DNA of 64,000 nucleotides from NCBI RefSeq assembly GCF_014650575.1, contig NZ_BMVF01000005.1, positions 248,001 to 312,000 on the forward strand, given 5' to 3'. Both the position numbers and the translations under genes were made by a program. This stretch comes from Streptomyces naganishii JCM 4654. GTDB taxonomy: Bacteria; Actinomycetota; Actinomycetes; Streptomycetales; Streptomycetaceae. This document shows positions 16,259-25,496 of the stretch, in pieces (position 1 is the first letter of the stretch; every line of letters starts with the position of its first letter). The notes under the pieces were generated by a model, which was given only the letters and a program-made list of their open reading frames with translations, was not told where the DNA came from and did not search any database.

Positions 16259-16277
16259 CCCTTGCACACTGCAAGGG
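16259..16277. promoter_or_regulatory. Inverted repeat upstream of FAD/Fe-S dehydrogenase (candidate operator)
   Basis: CCCTTGCA, CAC, TGCAAGGG: a perfect 8-bp-arm inverted repeat with a 3-base spacer, about 85 bases before ATG 16362. The 271-base gap 16091-16361 shows no gene. The short AT-containing core TTGCA-N3-TGCAA looks more like a protein binding site than a terminator, but it could also be a hairpin ending the vWA-like operon. Confidence 0.45.
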
Positions 16278-16361
16278 CGGGTACCCGGAGGGCGGCGCGG
16301 CGGGAGTAGCGCGTGCGCGCCCCAAGACGTCCTGCATGGTCCAGGAAGGCGGTTGCCCCTG

Positions 16362-19300
16362 ATGAGTCGCACACCCCTCGACGCCCCCGCGGTGGACGTG
16401 GCCGCGCTGGAGGCGGCGCTGCGCGAGGCCGTGGACGGCGAGGTCCGGTTCGACGCCGGCAGCAGAGGTGCGTACGTCACGGACGGCTCCAACTACCGGC
16501 AGGTGCCGATCGGCGTGGTCGTGCCGCGCAACGTCGAGGCGGGGGCGCGCGCGGTCGAGGTGTGCGCGCGGTTCGGCGCCCCCGTGCTCTCGCGCGGCGG
16601 CGGCACGAGCCTCGCGGGCCAGACGACCAACACCGCCGTGGTGATCGACTGGACCAAGTACTGCCACGCCCTGATCTCCGTCGACCCCGACGCCCGTACG
16701 TGCGTCGTGGAGCCGGGGATCGTCCTGGACCAGCTCAACGAGCGGCTGTCCGACCACAGGCTCCAGTTCGGCCCGAAGCCCTCCACGCACAGCCACTGCG
16801 CGCTCGGCGGAATGATCGGGAACAACTCCTGCGGCGCGTCCGCGCAGGCCTACGGCAAGACCGTCGACAACGTGCGCCGCCTGGAGGTCATGACGTACGA
16901 CGGGCTGCGCATGTGGGTCGGGCCGACCTCGGAGGCCGAGCGGGCGCGCATCGCCGCCGAGGGCGGGCGCAAGGCCGAGATCTACGCGGGCCTGGAGCGC
17001 ATCGCCGGCGAGTACATGGCCGACATCCGGCGCGGCTTCCCCCAGATCCCCCGCCGGGTCTCCGGCTACAACCTCGACTCGCTGCTGCCGGAGAACGGCT
17101 TCGACGTGGCCCGCGCCCTGGTCGGCAGCGAGGGCACCCTGGTCACCGTCCTGCGCGCGGAACTCGACCTGGTGCCGGTCCCCGCGTACCAGTCGCTGCT
17201 GGTGCTCGGCTACGAGGACATCGCCGCCGCCGGTGACGACGTCTCCCGTCTGCTGGAGCACTGCTCGCCCACCCAGCTGGAGGCGCTGGACGACCGGATG
17301 GCGCAGCTGATGCGCGAGGAGGGCGCCTACCTGGACTCGCTGGCCGTCCTGCCTCGGGGCGGCAGCTGGCTGATGGTGCAGTTCGCCGGGGACAGCCAGG
17401 AGGAGGTCGACGAGCAGGCGCACGCCCTGCTGCGCTCCCTCGGCCGCGACGAGAAGGACCCGGACGTGGCCTTCTCCGACAACCCCGAGCGCGAGCAGAA
17501 GATGCTCAAGGCCCGCGAGGCCGGCCTCGGCGTCACCGCGCGGCCGCCGGACGGCCGCGAGACCTGGGAGGGCTGGGAGGACTCCGCCGTCCCGCCGGAA
17601 CGGCTCGGCGACTACCTGCGCGACCTGAGGAAGCTGTTCGAGGAGTTCGACTACGACCACCCGTCCCTGTACGGCCACTTCGGACAGGGCTGCGTGCACA
17701 CCCGTATCCCCTTCGGCCTGAAGACCGCCGACGGCGTCGCCCACTTCCGCCGCTTCGTGGAACGCGCGGCCGACCTCGTCGCCTCCTACGGCGGCTCCCT
17801 GTCCGGCGAGCACGGCGACGGCCAGTCCCGGGGCGAGCTGCTGACCCGGATGTTCGGCGAGCGGCTGGTCACGGCGTTCGGCGAGCTGAAGGCGCTGTTC
17901 GACCCCGGCAACCGGATGAACCCCGGCAAGGTCGTCGACCCCAACCCCGTCGACGGGCAACTGCGTCTGGGCTCCGCCTGGCGCCCGGCCACGCCGGAGA
18001 CCCACTTCGGCTATCCCGAGGACGAGCACTCCTTCACCCGCGCGGTGATGCGCTGTGTCGGCATCGGCAACTGCCGCAGCCACGAGGGCGGCGTGATGTG
18101 CCCCTCGTACCGGGCCACCATGGAGGAGGAGCACTCCACCCGCGGCCGCGCGCGGCTGCTGTTCGAGATGCTCGGCGGCCACCAGGACTCCGTGATCACC
18201 GACGGCTGGCGCTCCACCGAGGTCAAGGACGCGCTCGACCTGTGCCTGGCCTGCAAGGGCTGCAAGTCGGACTGCCCGGTCAACGTCGACATGGCGACGT
18301 ACAAGGCCGAGTTCCTCTCGCACCACTACGAGGGCCGGCTGCGGCCCGCCGCGCACTACTCCCTGGGCTGGCTCCCGCTGTGGGCCCGCCTGTCGCGGAT
18401 CGCACCGTCCCTGGTCAACACCGTGCTGCGGGCGCCCGGTCTCGCCCGCGCGGGCAAGCTGCTCGCCGGGGTGGCCGAGGAGCGGCAGCCGCCGGTGTTC
18501 GCCGGGCAGTCCTTCGTGCAGTGGTGGCAGGAGCAGGGCGGCGAGCAGCCCGACCCGGCCGATCCGCGCACCGTCGTCCTGTGGCCCGACACCTTCAGCA
18601 CCTACTTCCACCCGTCCATCGCGATCTCGGCCGTACGGGTCCTGCGCGACGCCGGGTTCAAGGTGGCGGTGCCCACCGAACCGGTGTGCTGCGGCCTGAC
18701 CTGGATCTCCACCGGGCAGCTGACCGTCGCCCAGAAGGCGCTGCGGCGCACCCTGGACGTGCTGCGGCCCTACCTCGACGCGGGCACCCCGATCATCGGC
18801 CTGGAGCCGTCCTGCACGGCCGTGTTCCGCTCCGACGCGAGCGAGCTGATGCCCGCCGACCAGGACGTCCAGCGGCTCGCCGGACAGGTCCGCACCTTCG
18901 CCGAGCAACTGGTGCACCACGCCCCCGAAGGCTGGCAGCCGCCGGCGCTGGCCCGGCAGGCGACCGTGCAGACCCACTGCCACCAGCACGCGATCATGAA
19001 GTTCGACGCCGACCGCGAACTGCTGCGCCGCGCCCACCTGGACGCCGACGTCCTCGACGAAGGCTGCTGCGGCCTGGCCGGCAACTTCGGCTTCGAACGC
19101 GGCCACCACGACGTGTCCATGGCGGTCGCCGAACAGGGCGTCCTGCCCGCCGTGCGGGCCGCCGCCCCCGACAGCCTCGTCCTCGCCGACGGCTTCAGCT
19201 GCCGCACCCAGATCGAACAGGGCGGCACCGGCCGCCGGGCCCTGCACCTGGCCGAGGCGCTCGCCCTCGGCCTGGACGGGAACCTGCCCAGCCGGCAGCC

Positions 19301-19448
19301 CGAACGCCTGGCGAAGCGGCCCGCCCCGCCCTCCCGCGCGGCCCGGTGGGCGGCCACCGCGGCCGCCGCCGGCGCCGCGGCCCTCACCGCGACGGCCGCG
19401 ACCGCCGTCGGCCGCGGTGCCCTGCGGCACCTGCGCCGGCAGCCCTGA
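16362..19448 (+). CDS. FAD-linked, Fe-S-containing 2-hydroxyacid dehydrogenase (YdiJ/Dld-like)
   Basis: A 1028-residue flavoprotein with the two-part architecture of YdiJ-type enzymes. The N-terminal FAD_binding_4 domain includes GGGTSLAGQTTNTAVV and GGMIGNNSCG, and the FAD-oxidase C domain ends with SGEHGDGQSRGE and LFDPGNRMNPGK. A ferredoxin-like CxxCxxCxxxCP motif (CLACKGCKSDCP) follows, then two CCG motifs (PVCCGLTW and EGCCGLAGNFGFERG) that probably bind a second Fe-S cluster. Relatives oxidise D-lactate, glycolate or D-2-hydroxyglutarate; the substrate cannot be told from sequence. The C-terminal 36 residues form an unusual Ala-rich hydrophobic helix ending in Arg. ATG 16362 is the only start near the conserved region, with AGGAAGG about 13 bases upstream. 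The PoxB-like gene begins 39 bases downstream. Confidence 0.85.
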   Translation: MSRTPLDAPAVDVAALEAALREAVDGEVRFDAGSRGAYVTDGSNYRQVPIGVVVPRNVEAGARAVEVCARFGAPVLSRGGGTSLAGQTTNTAVVIDWTKYCHALISVDPDARTCVVEPGIVLDQLNERLSDHRLQFGPKPSTHSHCALGGMIGNNSCGASAQAYGKTVDNVRRLEVMTYDGLRMWVGPTSEAERARIAAEGGRKAEIYAGLERIAGEYMADIRRGFPQIPRRVSGYNLDSLLPENGFDVARALVGSEGTLVTVLRAELDLVPVPAYQSLLVLGYEDIAAAGDDVSRLLEHCSPTQLEALDDRMAQLMREEGAYLDSLAVLPRGGSWLMVQFAGDSQEEVDEQAHALLRSLGRDEKDPDVAFSDNPEREQKMLKAREAGLGVTARPPDGRETWEGWEDSAVPPERLGDYLRDLRKLFEEFDYDHPSLYGHFGQGCVHTRIPFGLKTADGVAHFRRFVERAADLVASYGGSLSGEHGDGQSRGELLTRMFGERLVTAFGELKALFDPGNRMNPGKVVDPNPVDGQLRLGSAWRPATPETHFGYPEDEHSFTRAVMRCVGIGNCRSHEGGVMCPSYRATMEEEHSTRGRARLLFEMLGGHQDSVITDGWRSTEVKDALDLCLACKGCKSDCPVNVDMATYKAEFLSHHYEGRLRPAAHYSLGWLPLWARLSRIAPSLVNTVLRAPGLARAGKLLAGVAEERQPPVFAGQSFVQWWQEQGGEQPDPADPRTVVLWPDTFSTYFHPSIAISAVRVLRDAGFKVAVPTEPVCCGLTWISTGQLTVAQKALRRTLDVLRPYLDAGTPIIGLEPSCTAVFRSDASELMPADQDVQRLAGQVRTFAEQLVHHAPEGWQPPALARQATVQTHCHQHAIMKFDADRELLRRAHLDADVLDEGCCGLAGNFGFERGHHDVSMAVAEQGVLPAVRAAAPDSLVLADGFSCRTQIEQGGTGRRALHLAEALALGLDGNLPSRQPERLAKRPAPPSRAARWAATAAAAGAAALTATAATAVGRGALRHLRRQP

Positions 19449-19487
19449 CCCGCCCCTCGTACGCAACCCCCCGAAAGGTCTTCGAAC

Positions 19488-21311
19488 ATGTCGATGAAGG
19501 TCTCCGACCACGTACTCGAGCGTCTGCGCGACTGGGGTGTGGACCACGTCTTCGCCTACCCCGGCGACGGCATCAACGGCCTGCTCGCCGCCTGGGGCCG
19601 CGCCGACGACAACCCCCGCTTCATCCAGGCCCGGCACGAGGAGATGGCCGCCTTCGAGGCCGTCGGCTACGCCAAGTTCTCCGGCAAGGTCGGCGTCTGC
19701 GCGGCCACCTCCGGGCCCGGCGCCATCCACCTGCTCAACGGCCTGTACGACGCCAAGCTCGACCACGTCCCGGTCGTCGCCATCGTCGGGCAGACCAACC
19801 GCAGCGCCATGGGCGGCTCCTACCAGCAGGAGGTGGACCTGCTCAGCCTCTACAAGGACGTCGCCTCCGACTTCTGCGAGATGGTCACCGTCCCCGAGCA
19901 GCTGCCCAACGTCATCGACCGCGCGATGCGCACCGCGATGGCCCGCCGCTCGGTGTGCGCCGTGATCATCCCCGCCGACGTGCAGGAACTCGACTACTCG
20001 CCGCCCGGGCACGCCTTCAAGATGGTTCCCTCCAGCCTGGGCATGCCGCACTACGCGCCGGTGCCCTCCGACGACGACCTCGCCCGCGCCGCCGAGGTGC
20101 TGAACTCCGGCGAGAAGGTCGCCATCCTCGCCGGGCAGGGCGCCCGCGGAGCCCGGCAGGAGGTCATGGCGGTCGCCGACCGGCTCGGCGCGGGCGTCGC
20201 CAAGGCCCTGCTCGGCAAGGACGCCCTCGACGACGACCTGCCCTACGTCACCGGCTCCATCGGCCTGCTCGGCACCCGGCCGTCGTACGAGCTGATGATG
20301 GAGTGCGACACCCTCCTGGTCATCGGGTCGTCCTTCCCGTACACCCAGTTCCTGCCGGAGTTCGGGCAGGCGCGCGCGGTGCAGATCGACATCGACCCGC
20401 ACATGGTCGGCATGCGCTACCCCTTCGAGGTCAACCTCGTCGGCGACGCCCGCGAGACGCTGACCCGGCTGCTGCCGCTGCTCCAGGGCGCCAAGGACAG
20501 CGGCTGGCGCGAGAAGATCGAGAGCGGTGTCGCCCGCTGGTGGGAGGTCATGCAGCGGCGCGCCGCCGTCGACGCCGACCCGATCAACCCCGAGTACGTC
20601 GCGCACGCCCTGAACGACCTGCTGCCCGACAACGTCATCCTCGCCTCCGACTCCGGCTCCGCCGCCAACTGGTACGCGCGCCACCTCAAGCTGCGCGGCG
20701 CCATGCGCGGCTCCCTCTCCGGCACCCTCGCCACCATGGGGCCCGGGGTGCCGTACGTCATCGGCGCGAAGTTCGCGCACGGCGACCGCCCGGCGATCGC
20801 GCTGGTCGGCGACGGCGCGATGCAGATGAACGGCCTGGCCGAGCTGATCACCATCGGCAAGTACTGGCGGGAGTGGGAGGACCCGCGCCTGATCGTGGCC
20901 GTGCTGAACAACCAGGACCTCAACCAGGTCACCTGGGAGATGCGCGCCATGGCCGGCGCCCCGCAGTTCCTGCCCTCCCAGTCCATCCCCGACGTCGCCT
21001 ACGCCGACTTCGCCCGCTCGGTCGGCCTGAACGGCATGCGGATCGAGAAGCCCGGCGACGTCCAGGGCGCCTGGGAGGCCGCCCTCGGCAGCGACCGGCC
21101 CTGCGTGCTCGACTTCGTCACCGACCCCGCCGTGCCGCCCATCCCGCCGCACGCCACGCTCGACCAGATCGAGGCCGCCGCGACCTCGATCCTCAAGGGC
21201 GACAGCGACCGCGCCGGAATGGTCCGCCAGGGCTTCAAGGCGAAGGTGCAGGAGTTCCTGCCCGGCACCCGGCACCGCGAGGACCGGCCGGGCGCGCGCG
21301 ACGACCAGTGA
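19488..21311 (+). CDS. Thiamine-pyrophosphate enzyme, pyruvate oxidase/acetolactate synthase-like (PoxB type)
   Basis: A 607-residue protein with the three TPP-enzyme domains. The N-terminal Pyr domain has the activating glutamate in RHEEMAAFEA (Glu51). The central FAD/nucleotide domain follows, then the C-terminal PP domain with GDGAMQMNGLAEL and VLNNQDLNQV, the GDG-N Mg-TPP site. The family decarboxylates pyruvate to acetate, acetaldehyde or acetolactate; overall look and length favour the PoxB-like thiamine-requiring group common in Streptomyces. ATG 19488 follows GAAAGG by 9 bases. It lies directly behind the FAD/Fe-S dehydrogenase, whose product could be pyruvate if lactate is its substrate (inference). 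Confidence 0.87.
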   Translation: MSMKVSDHVLERLRDWGVDHVFAYPGDGINGLLAAWGRADDNPRFIQARHEEMAAFEAVGYAKFSGKVGVCAATSGPGAIHLLNGLYDAKLDHVPVVAIVGQTNRSAMGGSYQQEVDLLSLYKDVASDFCEMVTVPEQLPNVIDRAMRTAMARRSVCAVIIPADVQELDYSPPGHAFKMVPSSLGMPHYAPVPSDDDLARAAEVLNSGEKVAILAGQGARGARQEVMAVADRLGAGVAKALLGKDALDDDLPYVTGSIGLLGTRPSYELMMECDTLLVIGSSFPYTQFLPEFGQARAVQIDIDPHMVGMRYPFEVNLVGDARETLTRLLPLLQGAKDSGWREKIESGVARWWEVMQRRAAVDADPINPEYVAHALNDLLPDNVILASDSGSAANWYARHLKLRGAMRGSLSGTLATMGPGVPYVIGAKFAHGDRPAIALVGDGAMQMNGLAELITIGKYWREWEDPRLIVAVLNNQDLNQVTWEMRAMAGAPQFLPSQSIPDVAYADFARSVGLNGMRIEKPGDVQGAWEAALGSDRPCVLDFVTDPAVPPIPPHATLDQIEAAATSILKGDSDRAGMVRQGFKAKVQEFLPGTRHREDRPGARDDQ

Positions 21312-21387
21312 CCGTCCACCGCGACCCCGTCCCCGCCGCGGGCGACCCCGGTCCCGCCCGCGGCTGAACCAGCAGGAGGCAGTACTG

Positions 21388-23166
21388 ATGAGCACCACGC
21401 CGTCCTTCCCGCCGCACGCGCTGCACGACTACGCGCTGCTGGCCGACGGGGAGCGCGGCGCACTGATCGGACCCGACGGCGCCGTCAACTGGCTGTGCGC
21501 GCCCACCTGGCACGACGACGCCGTCTTCGCCTCCCTCATCGGCGGCGCGGGCGTCTACGCCGTGACCCCGCGCGGCCGGTGGGTGCCCGGCGGCTACTAC
21601 GAGGAGAGCAGCCTCGTCTGGCGCAGCCGCTGGATCACCACCGACGGCGTCATCGAGTGCCGCGAGGCACTCGCCCTGCCCGCCGAACGCAACCGGCTGG
21701 TCCTGCTGCGGCAGGTGAAGGCCGTGGACGGCACGGCGCACCTGCGGGTCGTCCTCGACCCGCACGCCGACTACGGCCGCGCCCCGCTCACCTCCACGCA
21801 CCGCGACGACGACGGCGTGTGGCACCTGAACACCGGCCGCCACCGGCTGCGCTGGCAGGGCGCCGCGTCCGCGACCGTACGCGCCGAGGGCCTGACCGCC
21901 GACATCGTCCTCGAACCCGGCGAGAGCCACGACCTCGTCCTGGAGTGCTCCGACTCACCGCTGCCGCACACTCCGCCGATGGCCACGCGGGCCTGGGCCG
22001 CCACCGAGCAGGCCTGGCGCCGGAAAGTGCCCGAGCTGGAACAGACCGTCGCCCCGCGCGACGCCAGACGCGCCTACGCCCTGCTCAGCGGGCTGACCAC
22101 GCACGGCGGCGGCATGGTCGCCGCGGCCACCACCAGCCTGCCCGAACGCGCCGAGGCCGGACGCAACTACGACTACCGGTACGTGTGGATCCGCGACCAG
22201 AGCTACGCCGGGCAGGCCGCGGCCGCCGTCGGCGCGCCCGAACTCCTCGACGCCGCCGTCCGGTTCGTCGGCGCACGCCTGCTCGACAACGGCCCCGGCC
22301 TCGCCCCCGCCTACACCGTGCACGGCACCCCCGTACCCGATCAGCGCGAACTCGACCTGCCCGGCTACCCCGGCGGCTTCAGCCGGATCGGCAACCACGT
22401 CGAGAAGCAGTTCCAGCTGGACTGCTTCGGCGAGGCCCTGCTGCTGTTCGCCGCCGCCGAACGCCAGGACCGGCTGGACGGCGAGGGCTGGAAGGCCGCC
22501 GAGATCGCGGTGCGGTCCGTCGCCGAGCGGTGGCGCGAACCCGACGCCGGCATCTGGGAACTCGACGACAGGGTCTGGACGCACAGCCGCCTCACCTGCG
22601 TGGCCGGACTGCGCGCCCTCGCCGAGGCGGCGCCGGGCCGCCCCCTCGCCGGCACCTGCACGGACCTGGCCGGCCGGATCCTCGCCGACACCTCCGTCAC
22701 CAGCGTGCATCCCGACGGGCACTGGCAGCGCACCCCCGACGACCCCAAGGTCGACGCGGCCCTGCTGCTGCCCTCGCTGCGCGGCGCCCTGGCCGCCGAC
22801 GACCCGCGCGTCCGCGCCACCCTCGCCGCCTGCCGCGAACGGCTGACCCAGGACCACTTCGTCTACCGCTTCCGCCACGACGACCGGCCCCTGGAGGAGG
22901 CCGAGGGCGCGTTCCTGCTGTGCGGCTTCCTCATGGCGCTGGCCGAGCACGAGCAGGGAAACACCGCCGAGGCGTTCCGCTGGTTCGAGCGCAACCGCGG
23001 CGCGTGCGGCGCGTCGGGGCTGTACGCGGAGGAGTTCGACATCGCCCAGCGCCAGTTGCGCGGCAACCTCCCGCAGGCGTTCGTCCACGCGCTGCTGCTG
23101 GAGACCGCCGCCCGTCTCGCCCAGGACCCCGGGCCGCACCGCGCGCGCGGCCGAGGAAGGAGCTGA
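21388..23166 (+). CDS. Glycoside hydrolase family 15 protein (trehalase/glucoamylase-like)
   Basis: A 592-residue cytosolic protein with no signal peptide. The N-terminal beta-sandwich begins at HDYALLADGERGALIGPDGAVNW, and an (alpha/alpha)6 barrel follows with YVWIRDQSYAG, GNHVEKQFQLDCFGEALLL and GIWELDDRVWTHS. These are the conserved GH15 motifs including the proposed general acid (WELDD). Actinobacterial intracellular GH15 proteins are often alpha,alpha-trehalases, so trehalose is the best guess. AGGAGG lies 8 bases before ATG 21388. The SDR gene starts 3 bases after its stop. Confidence 0.9.
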   Translation: MSTTPSFPPHALHDYALLADGERGALIGPDGAVNWLCAPTWHDDAVFASLIGGAGVYAVTPRGRWVPGGYYEESSLVWRSRWITTDGVIECREALALPAERNRLVLLRQVKAVDGTAHLRVVLDPHADYGRAPLTSTHRDDDGVWHLNTGRHRLRWQGAASATVRAEGLTADIVLEPGESHDLVLECSDSPLPHTPPMATRAWAATEQAWRRKVPELEQTVAPRDARRAYALLSGLTTHGGGMVAAATTSLPERAEAGRNYDYRYVWIRDQSYAGQAAAAVGAPELLDAAVRFVGARLLDNGPGLAPAYTVHGTPVPDQRELDLPGYPGGFSRIGNHVEKQFQLDCFGEALLLFAAAERQDRLDGEGWKAAEIAVRSVAERWREPDAGIWELDDRVWTHSRLTCVAGLRALAEAAPGRPLAGTCTDLAGRILADTSVTSVHPDGHWQRTPDDPKVDAALLLPSLRGALAADDPRVRATLAACRERLTQDHFVYRFRHDDRPLEEAEGAFLLCGFLMALAEHEQGNTAEAFRWFERNRGACGASGLYAEEFDIAQRQLRGNLPQAFVHALLLETAARLAQDPGPHRARGRGRS

Positions 23167-23169
23167 CCC

Positions 23170-24186
23170 ATGGCCCAGACCGTCGTCATCACCGGTGCGA
23201 GCGCCGGCATCGGACGCGCCACCGCACGCCTGTACGGCGGACGCCGTGCCGACGTCGTCCTCGTCGCCCGCGGCCGCGCGGGCCTGGACGCCGCCGCGAA
23301 GGAGATCGAGTCGCTCGGCGGGCGGGCGCTGGTCCACGAGGCCGACGTGGCCGACCCGGACCAGGTGGAAGCCGCCGCCGCGGCCGCCGAGGAGCACTTC
23401 GGGCCCGTCGACGTGTGGATCAACTGCGCGTTCAGCAGCGTCTTCGCGCCCTTCGAGGAGATCTCGCCCGAGGAGTACCGGCGGGCGACCGAGGTGACCT
23501 ACCTCGGATTCGTCAACGGCACCCGCTCCGCGCTCAAGCGGATGCTCCCCCGCGACCGGGGCACGATCGTGCAGGTCGGCTCCGCGCTGGGGGAGCGGTC
23601 GGTGCCCCTTCAGTCGGTGTACTGCGGGGCCAAGCACGCCATCAACGGCTTCACCTCCTCGCTGCGCACCGAACTGCTGCACCGCGGCAGCGGCGTCCAC
23701 GTCACGGTCGCCCAGATGCCGGCCGTCAACACCCCGCAGTTCTCGTGGGTGACGAGCCGGCTGTCCAGGCACCCGCAGCCCGTCCCGCCCATCTACCAGC
23801 CGGAGGTCGCCGCCCGCGGTGTCGTGCACGCCGCCGACCACCCCCGGCGCAAGCAGTACTACATCGGCGCCACCACCGTGGCGACCATCTGGGCCAACCG
23901 CTTCTTCCCGGCCCTGCTCGACCGCTACCTGGCCCGCACCGGCTACGACTCCCAGCAGACCGACCAGCGGCCCCCGACCGGCGACAGCAACCTGTTCGAA
24001 CCGGTCGACGCGGCCACGGGCACCGACCACGGCGCCCACGGCATCTTCGACGACGCCTCGCACGGCAGTTCCCTGGAGGCGGTGCTGGCCCGTCACCCGG
24101 CCGCCGTCGCCTCCGCCGTGGCCTCCGCGGTAGGGGTGGGCGTCGCCGCCACCGCCAGGGCCGCGCTCAGCCGGCGCGGCCGGTGA
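23170..24186 (+). CDS. SDR family oxidoreductase with Ala-rich C-terminal tail
   Basis: A 338-residue classical short-chain dehydrogenase: TGASAGIGRATA nucleotide loop, the NNAG position reading NCAF, catalytic Ser in VGSALGE and Tyr-Lys in YCGAKH. Beyond the usual 250-residue core it has an extension containing RKQYYIGATTVATIWANRF, seen in a subgroup of actinobacterial SDRs. It ends in an Ala/Val-rich hydrophobic helix followed by SRRGR, which may be membrane associating. Substrate unknown. AAGGAGCTG precedes ATG 23170, inside the end of the GH15 gene, indicating coupling. Confidence 0.88.
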   Translation: MAQTVVITGASAGIGRATARLYGGRRADVVLVARGRAGLDAAAKEIESLGGRALVHEADVADPDQVEAAAAAAEEHFGPVDVWINCAFSSVFAPFEEISPEEYRRATEVTYLGFVNGTRSALKRMLPRDRGTIVQVGSALGERSVPLQSVYCGAKHAINGFTSSLRTELLHRGSGVHVTVAQMPAVNTPQFSWVTSRLSRHPQPVPPIYQPEVAARGVVHAADHPRRKQYYIGATTVATIWANRFFPALLDRYLARTGYDSQQTDQRPPTGDSNLFEPVDAATGTDHGAHGIFDDASHGSSLEAVLARHPAAVASAVASAVGVGVAATARAALSRRGR

Positions 24187-24208
24187 TCCACCGCACCAGG
24201 AGCACCGC

Positions 24209-24472
24209 ATGACCGCACACGACCGCCCACGCTCCCTGCTCGACGAGGCCACCGCCATCGTGGCCACCGTGGGCGGGGTGACCCTCGACCGGGCCCGGGC
24301 CGTGCTGCGCGCGATGTCCGCGCACACGCACATCAAGGAGCAGCACGTCGCCGCACTCGTCGTCGAGTGGGCGGTCAGCGGACGGCTTCCGGCCGAACTG
24401 CGGGGGGAACTCAGGGCCCAGCTCGGCGGCGGGCACACCGCACCCGGGCAGGCCCGGTCGGCGGCTCCCTGA
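24209..24472 (+). CDS. Small ANTAR-like protein
   Basis: An 87-residue helical protein. The segment RAVLRAMSAHTHIKEQHVAALVVEWA resembles the C-terminal helices of ANTAR RNA-binding domains, in which a short three-helix bundle binds tandem hairpins in leader RNAs to prevent termination. The usual sensory part is absent. AGGAG is 7 bases before ATG 24209, and the gene follows the SDR stop by 22 bases, so it is probably in the same operon. The match is partial. Confidence 0.55.
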   Translation: MTAHDRPRSLLDEATAIVATVGGVTLDRARAVLRAMSAHTHIKEQHVAALVVEWAVSGRLPAELRGELRAQLGGGHTAPGQARSAAP

Positions 24473-24599
24473 GACCGCTCCCCACGGCGCCGGGCCACCG
24501 CCCGGGAGGGCCGCCTCGTCCGGCGCCGTTGTCCTCTGCAATGATTCTCCGCGCGTGATCGCCTCCGCCGGCCGGGCGGAGCGGCGGAAGGGGGACACC

Positions 24600-25484
24600 A
24601 TGGCACAGCACGACACCCATCTCGAGACCCCCGACGACGAGACCGCCGCCCACGCGAACTCCGGCGACGAGCCCGCCGCCCCCGAGGCCCGCGACAGCGA
24701 GCACGCCCACCGCGTGGCCCCCGGCGACCGCGTGGCCCGCGAGGACGAGCCCGGCGGCCGCGAGGCGCGCGGCGACGAGTCTGGCGGCCGCGTGGCCCCA
24801 GGCGGCGAGCCCGGCGGCTCCGAGGAGCGCGAGGACGAGCCCGCCGCCCCCGAGGCCCGCGATAGCGAGCATGCCCACCGCGTGGCCCCCGGCGGCTGCC
24901 AGGCCCGCGAGGACGAGCCGGGCGGCCGCGAGGCTCCCGGCGGTGGGACCGCCGACCGTGAAGACCTCGACCGCGAGGTCGAGGAGCTGGGCGTGGCCGT
25001 CATGGCGACCTCCCGCCTCTTCGTCGCCATCTCCGCCCGCGCCCTCGCCTCCACGGCCGAGTCGCTCACCCTGCCCCAACTGCGCGCACTGGTCGTGCTC
25101 GACACCTGCGGGCCGGTCAAACTGGTCGCCCTGGCCGCCACCCTCGGCGTCAACCCGTCCACCGCGCTGCGCATGGTGGGACGCCTGGAGGGGCTCGGCC
25201 TGGTCGACCGCAGGACCAACCCGGACAACCGCCGCGAGGTCGTGCTGAGCCTGACCTCCGAGGGACACGACCTGGTCACCAGGGTGCTCGCACACCGCCG
25301 CGCCGAGATCCGCAAGCTGGTCCAGCGGCTGCCCGCCGAGGAGCGCGCGGCCCTGATCCCGGCCCTGCGCGCCCTGACGACGACGGCGGGCGAGATGGCC
25401 GTGGAGGCCTACGACAGCGCCCGCGCCGTACGCGGGATCGTGGACGACCCGCTGGACGCGGCGGTCTCTCCCACGGACACGTAG
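24600..25484 (+). CDS. MarR family regulator with long repetitive acidic leader
   Basis: A 294-residue protein. Residues about 125-275 are a MarR winged helix: LTLPQLRALVVLD, the recognition helix NPSTALRMVGRLEGLGLV and the wing RRTNPDNRREVVLSLTSEG. Ordinary MarR proteins are about 150 residues; here roughly 120 disordered residues rich in D, E, R, G, A and P precede the domain, built from degenerate repeats including DEPAAPEARDSEHAHRVAPG present twice. AAGGGGGA is 5 bases before ATG 24600, so this leader is really translated. Known MarR regulators bind phenolic ligands or respond to oxidation. Likely targets are itself and the cluster upstream (inference). Confidence 0.82.
   Translation: MAQHDTHLETPDDETAAHANSGDEPAAPEARDSEHAHRVAPGDRVAREDEPGGREARGDESGGRVAPGGEPGGSEEREDEPAAPEARDSEHAHRVAPGGCQAREDEPGGREAPGGGTADREDLDREVEELGVAVMATSRLFVAISARALASTAESLTLPQLRALVVLDTCGPVKLVALAATLGVNPSTALRMVGRLEGLGLVDRRTNPDNRREVVLSLTSEGHDLVTRVLAHRRAEIRKLVQRLPAEERAALIPALRALTTTAGEMAVEAYDSARAVRGIVDDPLDAAVSPTDT
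24666..24893 (+). repeat. Intragenic 60-bp direct repeat in MarR leader
   Basis: Copies at 24666-24725 and 24834-24893 differ at only two synonymous positions that I can see and are 168 bases (56 codons) apart, so the frame is kept. Shorter degenerate units with DEPGGREA- and GGRVAPGG-like translations fill the space between them. Confidence 0.85.
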
Positions 25485-25496
25485 TCCCGGTTCCGG

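Noticed and set aside
16107-21398. 1763-codon minus-strand open frame
   Set aside because: Shadow of the FAD dehydrogenase and TPP-enzyme genes, both of which have complete family motifs on the plus strand.
24411-25315. Long minus-strand frames opposite the MarR leader
   Set aside because: They mirror the repetitive leader; the plus-strand frame has a ribosome site and ends in an intact MarR domain.
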